DNA of 16,823 nt from Planctomycetota bacterium (GCA_027011425.1 JALUZX010000823.1:1-16823), one strand, 5' to 3'. Shown: positions 7,776 to 15,907, counted from the first letter of the stretch. The notes: generated by a model from the sequence alone, not told the origin. Numbers and translations are program-made.

Positions 7776-9679
7776 GCGGTAAGAAGCCACCCAGGGGAGA
7801 GCGGCTCGCCCAGCTCCGGAGGATGGTGAGCCTCATCGCCCGCTACGGCTGGCGGGTCCGGTGGGTCGTGGGGCTCGTCCTGGTGCTCGGCGTGGTGACG
7901 GCCTTCAGCGCCAAGGCGCCCCTGGTCCTGGTGGGCCAGGTGATCCAGAAGGTCGTGATGGGCGAAGACCGGGGAATCGGGATCGGCGGGGGAAATCTGA
8001 AGTTCCTGGACGAAGCCGAGGAGCGCGTGCTCCGCCTCATCGGGGTGGAGCAGCCGGAGAACCTGGACACCCCCAAGGCGCGCGTCCAGGCCAAGCGGGA
8101 CACTCTTCTGGCCGTGGGCATCCTGGCGGTCCTGCTGGCGGTTGTGGGCGGGCTGAGCATGTATTTCTACTTCAAGCTCTCCCACTACCTTGCCTTGCGC
8201 GTGGTGGTGGATCTGCGTACCGACCTGGCGGCCCATCTCCTCAAGCTGGGCCTGGGTTTCTTCGCCCGGCGCAAACTAGGGGACCTGATTTCCCGGGTGG
8301 CCAACGACACGGCCGTGACGCTCCGGACCTTTTCCCTGGTCTTCGAGAACATGCTTCTCGAGCCCCTCCAATTGCTCGGGAATTTCGCCCTGGCCGCCAT
8401 CGCCCTTCACAGCGTCTGGATGGCCCTCCTGGTGATCATGGCCCTGCCCGTCATGGCCATCCCCATCTACCGGTTCGGCCGGCGCGTCCGGAAGGGATCG
8501 GGGAAGAGCCTGGAGGCCATGGCCGATTCCATCGAGTCCATGTCCCAGATGTTCGGCGGGATCCGGACCGTCCAGGCCTTCCAGGCCGAGGAGAGGGAGA
8601 TCGAAGCCTTCCGGGAGATCAACGAGCGTTTCCTCAAGCGCTATATGACCATGATCCGGGCCAAGGCGGCTTCCCACGGGACCATGAGCCTCCTCTACCA
8701 GGGGGCTTTCGCCGTCCTGATCCTGGTGCTGGGCTGGTATTCGGTGGATCCCTCCAGCCGTTTCATGGACCCGGGGGACATGGCGATCCTCACCCTGGCG
8801 CTGACCACCTCCTATACCCACGTCAAGCGGGTGACCCGTTCTTATACGATCATCATGGAATCCCTGGCCGCCACGGAGAGGATCCACGAGATGCTCTCGC
8901 TCAAACCGGAGGTCACCAACGCCCCCGACGCGGTCGAGGTGGACCGGATCCGGGGGGACGTGGAGTTCGAGGGCGTGTCCTTCGCCTATGAGAAGGATCT
9001 GGTCCTGCAGGACGTGAGCTTCAAGGCCCCCGCCGGGAGGATGACCGCCGTGGTGGGGCCTTCCGGCGCGGGGAAGACCACCCTGATGGACCTGATCGCC
9101 CGGTTCTACGATCCCACGGAGGGCAGGATCCTGGTGGATGGGGTTCCGCTGACCAGGATCGACCTGGACTCCTACAGGGCCAAGATCGCGCTTGTGAGCC
9201 AGGAACCCTTTCTCTTCAACACCACCATCCTGGAGAACATTCGTTACGCCCGGCCGGATGCCACGGAGGAGGAGGTGGTGGAGGCCGCCAGGGCCGCCCA
9301 GATCCACGAGTTCATCTCCCAGCTTCCCGAGGGCTACCGGACCGTCGTGGGCGAGAGGGGCGCCCGGCTCTCGGGGGGACAGCTCCAGAGAATCACCGTG
9401 GCGCGGGCCATTCTGAAGAAGGCCTCCATCCTTTTACTGGACGAGGCCACCAGCTCCCTGGATTCGGAGTCGGAAAGGGCCCTGCAGGAGGCCTTGGACA
9501 ACCTGATGCGGGGGAAGACCAGTTTCGTCATCGCCCACAGGCTCTCCACGGTGCGCGGCGCCGACTGGATTCTCGTCCTGGACCAGGGGCGCCTGGTGGA
9601 GCAGGGCACCCACGAGGAACTCCTGGCCCGGGACGGGCTCTACCGGCGCCTCCACGACCTGCAGTTCCAGGAGGCGTGA
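7772..9679 (+). CDS. MsbA-type ABC exporter (fused membrane and ATPase domains)
   Basis: This 635-residue half-transporter likely works as a homodimer in the inner membrane. The membrane domain covers about residues 25-380, with helices near 31-53 and 112-134 followed by four more. The ATPase domain (about 395-630) has Walker A at G429-T437 with K435, the signature LSGGQ (533-537), Walker B ILLLDE (553-558) with catalytic E558, and the switch H589. All key residues are present, so it should be active alone. MsbA-like lipid flipping or drug/peptide export cannot be told apart from sequence. The loop between TM1 and TM2 is unusually long (about residues 54-111, charged, periplasmic) for this class. 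The start is TTG in the tetranucleotide TTGA shared with the yjbQ stop, with GAAGGG about 8 nt upstream. A later ATG at 7823 has its GGAGG directly abutting and is less likely. Confidence 0.95.
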   Translation: MSGKKPPRGERLAQLRRMVSLIARYGWRVRWVVGLVLVLGVVTAFSAKAPLVLVGQVIQKVVMGEDRGIGIGGGNLKFLDEAEERVLRLIGVEQPENLDTPKARVQAKRDTLLAVGILAVLLAVVGGLSMYFYFKLSHYLALRVVVDLRTDLAAHLLKLGLGFFARRKLGDLISRVANDTAVTLRTFSLVFENMLLEPLQLLGNFALAAIALHSVWMALLVIMALPVMAIPIYRFGRRVRKGSGKSLEAMADSIESMSQMFGGIRTVQAFQAEEREIEAFREINERFLKRYMTMIRAKAASHGTMSLLYQGAFAVLILVLGWYSVDPSSRFMDPGDMAILTLALTTSYTHVKRVTRSYTIIMESLAATERIHEMLSLKPEVTNAPDAVEVDRIRGDVEFEGVSFAYEKDLVLQDVSFKAPAGRMTAVVGPSGAGKTTLMDLIARFYDPTEGRILVDGVPLTRIDLDSYRAKIALVSQEPFLFNTTILENIRYARPDATEEEVVEAARAAQIHEFISQLPEGYRTVVGERGARLSGGQLQRITVARAILKKASILLLDEATSSLDSESERALQEALDNLMRGKTSFVIAHRLSTVRGADWILVLDQGRLVEQGTHEELLARDGLYRRLHDLQFQEA

Positions 9680-9682
9680 CCC

Positions 9683-10126
9683 TCAATTCCCGGCGGGCGG
9701 AAGGGAGGAGAAGACCGTTCCCTCCCGGGGGGAGGCCAGGAGTTCGCCGAAGGTGAATTCTCCCTTCTCGTCCTTGCCGTAGGGAAGGAATACGTTGACG
9801 CAATACCCGGAGTTGTGCTCCAGGCCCACCTGGATGGCGTCGGTGGATTCGCCTTCTTTTCCGCCCTGGAGGGTCACGTCCACCACCAGTGCCGTGGCCT
9901 TGTAGTCCCCCGAGGCGGCGCCCTTTTGCATGGCTTCCTGGAGGAGGGCCAGGACCTGGGTGCTCTCGGGGTGCTGCTCGCCGGGGTCGATCGCGACCTG
10001 GATTGGAGCGTCCTGGGCGTCCAGGGCCAGGGCGAAGGGGTAGAACTCCCCGTACTTGTCGAGCATCTCCAGGGCGAAGGGGATGCCCTCGTTGAGCAGG
10101 AGTTCGACTTCTTCCTCGGGTTTCAT
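9683..10126 (-). CDS. Conserved-looking cytosolic protein of unknown function
   Basis: This 147-residue acidic protein has no signal peptide or transmembrane segment. It starts with a helix (EEEVELLLNEG), then a KYGEFYPFALALD stretch, a helical region near 55-72, a beta strand ATALVVDVTLQ (about 78-87), and a second beta region with the C-terminal VNVFLPYG motif near 110-116. The alternation suggests a small alpha/beta domain. I have an impression of similar unassigned proteins in many bacteria but cannot name the family. ATG at 10126 is chosen over a longer frame reaching 10222 because the extra 32 residues are Arg/Pro/Gly-rich. A weak AAAGG lies 10 nt before this ATG, and a TAGAAT hexamer (minus strand, 10173-10178) could be a -10. 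Its 3' end faces the ABC exporter gene with only 3 nt between stop codons. Confidence 0.8.
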   Translation of the reverse strand: MKPEEEVELLLNEGIPFALEMLDKYGEFYPFALALDAQDAPIQVAIDPGEQHPESTQVLALLQEAMQKGAASGDYKATALVVDVTLQGGKEGESTDAIQVGLEHNSGYCVNVFLPYGKDEKGEFTFGELLASPREGTVFSSLPPAGN

Positions 10127-10237
10127 GGGGGAGGCGCCTTTCTCTTCTCCCGGCCCTTTCTGGAATCGTGGAATTCTACCGGATCGGAAGCGTCCGGGCC
10201 AGGATCGTGGGGGTCGCCCCATCGCGGGACGACCGTC

Positions 10238-10260
10238 GGGGCGGCGCGAAGCGCCGCCCC
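10238..10260 (-). terminator. Perfect GC-only stem-loop just past the 1014-residue gene
   Basis: GGGGCGGCGC (10238-10247) and GCGCCGCCCC (10251-10260) form a perfect 10-bp stem around a 3-nt loop. On the minus strand it begins 11 nt after the stop codon of the C2/PASTA/PPC/TPR gene, the normal position of a terminator. No T tract follows, so it may act as a U-less terminator or an mRNA 3'-end stabiliser. The strength and placement make chance less likely. Confidence 0.55.
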
Positions 10261-10271
10261 TCGGGCGCCCC

Positions 10272-13200
10272 CTACTTCTTTTGGATGAGGCGGATCTGGG
10301 CGGCCACCTTGGGGTCTTTTTTCAGGGCGTAGCTTTTCTTCAGGTTTGCGAGGGCCCGGCGGAGGAGGGCCTTCCTTTTCTCCTTGTCTTTGGTGCGCAC
10401 CGCCGCAAGGAGCTGGAAGTGCCCGAGAAAGCTCAGGTTCTTGGCCGAGGGATCGGCCTGGGCGGCCTTGGCGCACCACCTCACCGCCCCTTCCGGGTCG
10501 CGCAGCCGGTTCGCCAGGACCCCGAGGTTGCGGAAGGCCAGGGTGTAATCGGCCTTGATCGAGAGGGCCTTCTTGAAGAGCTTTTCTGCGAGAGGGAATT
10601 TGCGGAGCTTGTAACAGCAGACTCCCATGTCGTTCCAGACCGCCGGAGAGCCCGGGATCACCTTGGCCGCCTTGGCGTAGAGGAGAAGCGCCTTGGATGG
10701 CTTCCCCTTCTGGAGGAGCCGGTAGGCCCGGGCGGCCAGCGCGATGGCGTCTTCCACGGCCTTTCCTTTGGCCTGGTTCCCTCCGGTCCTGTAGCGGTCT
10801 TCCAGTTTTTTCGAAAGCCCCGCGGGCCGGCCCGAGGCCGTCTTGATCCGGAAGACGTATGGAGCGGTCTGGAGGAACTTCATGCCGCCCTCCATCTCCA
10901 TCTCCAGGGTATACGTGCCTTTCTTCAGGTGGTATTTCGCCGGGAAATAGATGCGCCGGTCCCTGGTGATCTCCTTGCCCGTGCGGTCGAAGAGGCGCCC
11001 CACGCAGGTGAAGTGCTCCTTGGGGGCCTTCAGGATCTCGAAGGTGACCTCCTGGTCCTCGGTGAGGGTGAACTTGTAGAAGTCCCGGTCCTCCGCCGGG
11101 AGGAGAAGGGCCGTGAGCGGCGTGTCCGTGGGCACGGGCTTTGCCGTATGCACCGAATCGTTGGGTTCCAGAGGATCGGCCTTCAGGGGCAGGAAGGCGA
11201 AGTGCAGGACCGCCGGGGCCCTGCGCTGGTCGTCCTTCTCGCATTCCAGCCCGAGCCTTACGAAGGCTTCCTTGTCGATCCGGATCGCCCGGGGAAGTTG
11301 TCCGTGGGGAAGGATGCTTTTGTCCTTGGCGTTCACGACGTCGCAGACGACGGCGGAGGGCATGGGATCTTCGGAAGTGACGATCACGAAGCCGGGCTCC
11401 TTGGAGACCAGGTGGAAGTAATCGGAGCCCCGGGTCTCGAAACGGGTGGCAATATACGAAGGGACGTGGACCTCCGTCGCCTCGGTGATGTGATCGTTGG
11501 GCTCCGTCTTGTCCAGGTCTTCCTGGAGGCGGAGGTCCACGGTGTAGGGCTTTGTGTCGAAGCCCTCTTCCTCGCCCCAGATCTCCAGGTCGTAGGCCCC
11601 GGCGGGAAGCCACTTCAGGCAATCCAGGGGGCCGCTGTAGAACTCGTGGCCGTCCTGGTTTTTCAGGGTGGCCCGGATTCCCACGGGGCAGTCTTCGCCG
11701 TCCACCTTCGGTCCCCCCCGGATCTCCAGGTAGCCCGGTTTCTTCAACTCGAAGCGGTAGTGATCCTTGTCCCTGGGGCCGCAGATCCCGAAGGTGAGAT
11801 GGGTGGGGAATTCCAGGGTCCGGGCGGTTTCCTTGGTGTCGTTGGGCTCCCCCGGGTCGAACTCGGGGATGAATTCCACCTGGAGCCTGGCGGGCTTTCG
11901 CCCCAGGCCCCGGACCCTGGAGAGGAAATCCACGTACCAGGTCCCGGGCGTGACCCGGAGGACGGGAGGAATCCCGGTCTCCTTGTAGGAGGGGGAAAAG
12001 AACCGGGTCTCCACGTCGGCCCCCCTGGCGGTCTTGAGAACGCGGGCGACCAGGTATCCTGTCTTCTCCACGCGGATCTTCCGGTATTCGTGGCGCTTCT
12101 TCCCGGAGAACAGGCAGGTGAAGGGCGGGCCCGGTTTCAGGCTCTTGGCCGTCAGAATGGACCGGCCGTCGGCCAGGGCGGCCACGGTGAGGGTGACGCC
12201 GGCCTTGGCGTCATAGGGATAGAGGGTTCCGGCAGGGGGAGACTGGGAGAGGACGACCCGGTTCAAGGTAGGGTGCTCCCTGGTCACGATCTTGATCCGG
12301 CGGAGGTAGTGCTTCCGGAGGATCCATAAGGCCCGGCGGTAGTCCCTGCCCACCACCTTGGGGACTTCCACCTTTGTGCCCTTTTCCGGTTCCAGGATGT
12401 AGGCGGAAATGGGGTGGACCGCGTCGATCCTCGTCCTGGGCTTGGGAAATTGGTAGCACACCTTGAACCACTTGGATGTTTCCTTTTCCCTGGACCGGCC
12501 GACCAGGATCCGCAGTTGCTTCCGAAAGGGCTCGGGGAACTTAGCCGCCGCGGCGGCCCTGGTGAGGCCTTGCAGGTTGGGCATCGTCATGGTGTAGGGA
12601 CGGGAATAGACAAGGCGCACTCCAGACCGGAACCGGGCTTTGGTTCCCGCCGCGGGGCTCTGTTTCTCCACTTTGTATTTCCGGAAGTGACTATAGGGGG
12701 ATCGGGTGTAGCGAGGTTCGGGGATGGGGTAGAGGCCGTTGCGGAACAGCTGGAACCTGGCCATCTTCAGGGTGAGGCCCGTCACGGAGGGGACCGTCAC
12801 GACGGGCACGTTCTTTTCGATCTTTATGGTGAGTTCCCCCGGAACGCGGCGGGTTCCGGGGGCCCACCTTTTCAAGGGGAGGGTGTATACGCCTGGTTTT
12901 CCTTTGCGCCAACGGGCCACCCCCAGAAAGGCAGAGCCGCGGGGATTCTTGCCCCAGACCCGGAAGATCAACCAGGGGGAACCGTCCTTCAGTTTTTCCT
13001 TCAACGTGCAGGAATAGTTCCATGTGGGCGAAGTGGAGTCCTGGACGACGGGCGTTTGCCCGATCCTGGAAAAATTCAGTTTGAAGATGCCCCCCGAAAA
13101 TATGGACTTCCTCTGGACGATCACCACGTAGGGATCCGAGATCTTTCGGCGGTGAAGAGGGCCCAGGTCCCTCAGGCCCTTGGCCCCGACGACGGTGACG

Positions 13201-13316
13201 GTCCAGGTCACCACCGGCCCCTGGCCCCATTTCTTTTTTCCCGTCTGCCCGAAGAGAGCCCCGGGGAGGAGGAAAGAGAGGGAGAAAAAGAGAGCGGTTT
13301 TGCGATAGATCTTCAT
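10272..13316 (-). CDS. Large exported multidomain protein: C2, three PASTA-like, three PPC-like and TPR domains
   Basis: This 1014-residue protein begins with a signal peptide (about 1-23). A C2-like beta domain covers about 36-165, with SDPYVVIV near 60-67 and the DSTSPTWN turn at 93-100. Three PASTA-like repeats follow at about 175-238, 245-312 and 318-378; the first and third carry VPSVTG/VPKVVG starts and QSPAAG/QSPPAG ends. After a beta-rich linker come three domains resembling bacterial pre-peptidase C-terminal (PPC) domains, marked by EPND at 490-493, 605-608 and 717-720 and D-x-D/Y-x-F strands. The last about 150 residues (860-1000) are tetratricopeptide repeats. All of these bind ligands, carbohydrates, peptides or proteins rather than catalyse, so a periplasmic or cell-surface scaffold is likely. 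The start has GAAGG 7 nt upstream. It lies 82 nt downstream of glycerate kinase on the same strand. Domain names are from motif recognition only. Confidence 0.9.
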   Translation of the reverse strand: MKIYRKTALFFSLSFLLPGALFGQTGKKKWGQGPVVTWTVTVVGAKGLRDLGPLHRRKISDPYVVIVQRKSIFSGGIFKLNFSRIGQTPVVQDSTSPTWNYSCTLKEKLKDGSPWLIFRVWGKNPRGSAFLGVARWRKGKPGVYTLPLKRWAPGTRRVPGELTIKIEKNVPVVTVPSVTGLTLKMARFQLFRNGLYPIPEPRYTRSPYSHFRKYKVEKQSPAAGTKARFRSGVRLVYSRPYTMTMPNLQGLTRAAAAAKFPEPFRKQLRILVGRSREKETSKWFKVCYQFPKPRTRIDAVHPISAYILEPEKGTKVEVPKVVGRDYRRALWILRKHYLRRIKIVTREHPTLNRVVLSQSPPAGTLYPYDAKAGVTLTVAALADGRSILTAKSLKPGPPFTCLFSGKKRHEYRKIRVEKTGYLVARVLKTARGADVETRFFSPSYKETGIPPVLRVTPGTWYVDFLSRVRGLGRKPARLQVEFIPEFDPGEPNDTKETARTLEFPTHLTFGICGPRDKDHYRFELKKPGYLEIRGGPKVDGEDCPVGIRATLKNQDGHEFYSGPLDCLKWLPAGAYDLEIWGEEEGFDTKPYTVDLRLQEDLDKTEPNDHITEATEVHVPSYIATRFETRGSDYFHLVSKEPGFVIVTSEDPMPSAVVCDVVNAKDKSILPHGQLPRAIRIDKEAFVRLGLECEKDDQRRAPAVLHFAFLPLKADPLEPNDSVHTAKPVPTDTPLTALLLPAEDRDFYKFTLTEDQEVTFEILKAPKEHFTCVGRLFDRTGKEITRDRRIYFPAKYHLKKGTYTLEMEMEGGMKFLQTAPYVFRIKTASGRPAGLSKKLEDRYRTGGNQAKGKAVEDAIALAARAYRLLQKGKPSKALLLYAKAAKVIPGSPAVWNDMGVCCYKLRKFPLAEKLFKKALSIKADYTLAFRNLGVLANRLRDPEGAVRWCAKAAQADPSAKNLSFLGHFQLLAAVRTKDKEKRKALLRRALANLKKSYALKKDPKVAAQIRLIQKK

Positions 13317-13398
13317 AGAAAGACCTTCGGGAAAGGGGGGGCGGTTTCTTTACGGGACGAGAAAAAAAGAGGCGGAAACAGGAATCCCAAGGGGGGGA

Positions 13399-14538
13399 TC
13401 ACCCTTTTTCCAGGCCCGCTTTCCAGGCGCGCAGCGCCCTTTCGGTGGCGGCGGCGAGCCAGGCTTCGGCCTTTTTTCGGGCTTCTTCCAGGGAAGCCGG
13501 GCCGGGACAGAGGGAGAAGGCCGAGGTGAGGCCCTGCTCGAAGAGGGCCTCGTGGCCCGGGGCCAGCTCCCCAGCGAAGGCGAAAACCGGGACCCCGGCC
13601 TTCCGGGCAAGGCGGATCACCCCTTGGGGGGCCTTGCCCATGGAGGTCTGGGCGTCCAGCCGGCCTTCGCCGGTGAGCGCCAGCCGGGCGGCCTCCACCT
13701 TTTCCTGGAGCCTCACCGACCGGGCCACAAGCTCGAAGCCCGGCTCCAGGGTGGCCCCGAGAAACCCGGCCAGGCCCGCTCCCAGTCCTCCCGCGGCGCC
13801 CGCGCCGGGAAGGTCCGCCACGTCCCGGCCGAGCTGGTCCCGGAGGGCCCCGGCAAGGCGCCGGAGGCCTTCTTCCAGGATTTCCACCTCTTTTGGAGAA
13901 GCCCCCTTCTGGGGAGCGAAGACCCGGGCCGCGCCCTTTTCTCCTAGGAGTGGGTTCGTCACGTCGCAGGCCCCGAGGATCCGGGCTCCGGCCAGGGCGG
14001 GGTGGCGGCGGGAGGGGTCGATCCTTTCCAGGGAGGTCAGGGCGCCGCCTCCCGGGGGAAGCTCCTGTCCATCTTTGTCCAGGAGAGAGAATCCCAGGGC
14101 CCGGGCCATCCCCGCCCCGCCGTCGCAAGTAGCGCTTCCGCCCAGGCCCACGACGATTTCGCGCGCCCCCGCCTCCAGGGCCAGCCGGATCAACTCCCCC
14201 GTGCCGAAGGTGGAGGCCCGGAGAACGTCCCGCCTTTCCGGGGGAACCAGGGGAAGCCCCGAGGCGGCGGCCATCTCCACCACCGCCGTCTTTCCGTCTT
14301 CCAAAAGGCCGAAAAAGGCTTCCACCGGCTCTCCCAGGGGGCCTTGGACCCGGGCGGAGACTTTCTTTCCACCCAGGGAGGCGAGCAGGGCCTCCACGGT
14401 CCCCTCGCCCCCGTCGGCCAGGGGAACCTCCAGGACCTCTTCTTCCGGGAAGACGCGGCGGACCCCCTCGGCCAGGGCCCGGGCCGCCCGGGCCGCTGAA
14501 AGGGATCCCTTGAAAGAATCGGGCGCCGCCAGGATCAA
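13399..14538 (-). CDS. glxK: Glycerate kinase, type 1 (GlxK/GarK family)
   Basis: This 379-residue cytosolic enzyme phosphorylates D-glycerate with ATP; type-1 enzymes usually make 2-phosphoglycerate. Family motifs are PDSFKG at 6-11, PLADGGEGT at 39-47, GLGGSATCDGGAG at 131-143, CDVTNPLLGE at 191-200 with FAPQKGA following, and LTGEGRLDAQT at 288-298. Length is normal. The start is assigned to TTG at 14536-14538, because family members begin a few residues before PDSFKG and AGAGAGG lies 5 nt upstream; an in-frame ATG at 14613 has its G-run only 1 nt away and would add 25 atypical residues. The gene diverges from the interrupted gene at 14730, and a glyoxylate/hydroxypyruvate reductase-type gene lies about 1.4 kb away, so the two may serve the same glycerate route. 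The isozyme symbol is by family only. Confidence 0.93.
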   Translation of the reverse strand: MILAAPDSFKGSLSAARAARALAEGVRRVFPEEEVLEVPLADGGEGTVEALLASLGGKKVSARVQGPLGEPVEAFFGLLEDGKTAVVEMAAASGLPLVPPERRDVLRASTFGTGELIRLALEAGAREIVVGLGGSATCDGGAGMARALGFSLLDKDGQELPPGGGALTSLERIDPSRRHPALAGARILGACDVTNPLLGEKGAARVFAPQKGASPKEVEILEEGLRRLAGALRDQLGRDVADLPGAGAAGGLGAGLAGFLGATLEPGFELVARSVRLQEKVEAARLALTGEGRLDAQTSMGKAPQGVIRLARKAGVPVFAFAGELAPGHEALFEQGLTSAFSLCPGPASLEEARKKAEAWLAAATERALRAWKAGLEKG

Positions 14539-14729
14539 GACAGCCTCTCTTTTTCGAAAGTGGGTTTCACCCCGGGACAGAAGGACCTTGCCGGGAGGCC
14601 CTGGGCGGGGCATGCCCCTTGCGGGCGGGGCCCTCCCTTCCTACCATCGGCCACGTGGAAGGTAATTTCGCAAAGCCGATTTTCAGACTTTTTCATCTTC
14701 TTTTCATTCCGATTCCGGAGAGGCCCGCC
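14539..14729. other. Divergent intergenic region between glycerate kinase and the interrupted exported-protein gene
   Basis: The half next to the plus-strand gene (about 14660-14712) is much richer in A and T than its surroundings, with several T runs, and probably holds that gene's promoter. I could not pick a convincing -35/-10 pair on either strand. GGAGAGG at 14717-14723 is the Shine-Dalgarno for the ATG at 14730. Confidence 0.4.
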
Positions 14730-15869
14730 ATGGATTCACGTTTTCTTTTTTCCGCGGGTGTCCTGCTCTCTCTGGCTGCCGGCGCGGCACAGGCCCAGGT
14801 CCAGGACATCTATCACCCTAAAGTCTACCGAAGCATCGAGGGTCCGGAAAAGTCCGCGGCCCCCTTCGGTGCCAGGTCCTCCTCCAAGGCGGGACGGATG
14901 TTCCACTGGCAGCAGATCCTGGACAACATCTCCTCCAAGACCTTCACCATCCGGAACATCGGAATCCGGCGGGACGGAACCGCTCCCTACGACTGGAGGT
15001 GGTACAACGTGGAGATGGAGATCGTCTTTTCCACCTCTCCCCACTACTCCTCCGCCGCGAGTCCCAGCTTCGCCGCCAACACCGGGAAGGACGCCGTGGT
15101 CATGCTGTCGCGGACCAAGGTCTTCTTCCCGGCGAGCTTCCAGAACGGAACCCTGCCCGAACCGGCGGAGTATTTCCTCCCCTGCGGCTGAGGCAAGAGT
15201 TTTACGCTGGCCGGCGGCCGGTCCCTCACGGTTGACTTCAAGGTCTACGACAACGACGCCTACACGAAAAACGGCGAGCCTCTCTACTTCGACGCCGTCT
15301 CTCCCGCCAGGGTTTCTCCGTCCGTGGAGTTCGGAAAAGGATGTTTCGCCCCCCGGCGGCACGGCTCCTTCCGGGGTTCCATGGGGTTCACCTGGACTTC
15401 CTCCGGGAACCCTGGATTCCGGTTGGAAGGAAATTGTTCGGAAGGGCCCATGTGGGGGAGTCCCGCCTTCGCGCTCCTGGGGACGAGGAAACTCGCCAGC
15501 CCTCTCCCCCTCTACCCGGCGGAATGCAGGCTCTACCTGGACCCGGCGGCCATGCTCATCCTCGGGCCCTGGAGCCTGGACTACCGGGGACGCCTCTCCC
15601 TGGGCGGAGCCAAATCCATCGGTTTCCTTCCCTCGGACCCCTCTCTTTCGGGGGCCCGTTTCTACGGCCAGTTCGCGGCCGTGGGCGGCGATCCCTGGAA
15701 CCGGGGGGTCTACCTCTCCAACGGAATCCACATGCAGATCCCCTACATGTGGGCCAAGGGAACGGGACCGGATACGGCGACCATCGTCGCCTCCGGGGCG
15801 GGGGCCCTCACCGCCGCCCGGGGCACGGTGAAGAAGAACTTCGGCCTGGTCTTCGTCCTCTCGCCTTGA
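14730..15869 (+). pseudogene. Exported protein gene interrupted by one in-frame TGA (nonsense mutation or recoding)
   Basis: A single frame runs for 380 codons from ATG to the final TGA, broken only at codon 154 (TGA, 15189-15191). The first part encodes a signal peptide (about 1-23, AGAAQAQ) and a beta-rich domain containing FTIRNIGIRRDG near residues 70-81. After the TGA the frame continues without a shift: VDFKVYDND, then FGKGC, LPLYPAECRLYLDP and DPSLSGARFYGQ, ending FGLVFVLSP. Gly, aromatic and Cys patterns remain coherent on both sides, and codon usage does not change. Parts resemble a family of exported proteins I associate with planctomycetes, function unknown. Other genes here end normally with TGA, so the code is standard. 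The likeliest cause is a single substitution (for example from CGA) or a sequencing error; selenocysteine is a remote alternative. GGAGAGG lies 6 nt upstream of the start. Confidence 0.8.
15207..15221 (+). other. Stem-loop downstream of the in-frame TGA
   Basis: CTGGCC (15207-15212) pairs with GGCCGG (15216-15221), including one G-U pair, around a GGC loop. The loop starts 21 nt after the in-frame TGA. The distance, and a G among the first loop bases, match the loose general description of bacterial SECIS elements. Such hairpins are common by chance in GC-rich DNA, so this is recorded as a structure and not called a SECIS element. Confidence 0.35.
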
Positions 15870-15907
15870 GGCGGGTCTGCTCCCATTCCGCCGGGAAACT
15901 GGAAGAT

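Noticed and set aside
10127..10222. N-terminal extension of the 147-residue protein to an ATG at 10222
   Set aside because: The extra 32 residues are Arg/Pro/Gly-rich, and the ATG at 10126 directly precedes a well-formed helix. The extension would also run close to the terminator-like stem.
10056..12329. A 757-codon plus-strand frame opposite the C2/PASTA/PPC/TPR gene
   Set aside because: It is the antisense shadow of a gene with clear domains and signal peptide. The shadow has no recognisable motif or ribosome binding site.
13317..13398. Terminator between glycerate kinase and the C2/PASTA/PPC/TPR gene
   Set aside because: On the minus strand ATCCC/GGGAT gives only a 5-bp stem and the T run lies about 13 nt farther on, too far for an intrinsic terminator. 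The two genes may be co-transcribed.
14730..15869. Alternative genetic code in which TGA is a sense codon
   Set aside because: Other genes in the window, such as those ending at 3499, 7335, 7775 and 9679, use TGA as a normal stop at the expected family length.
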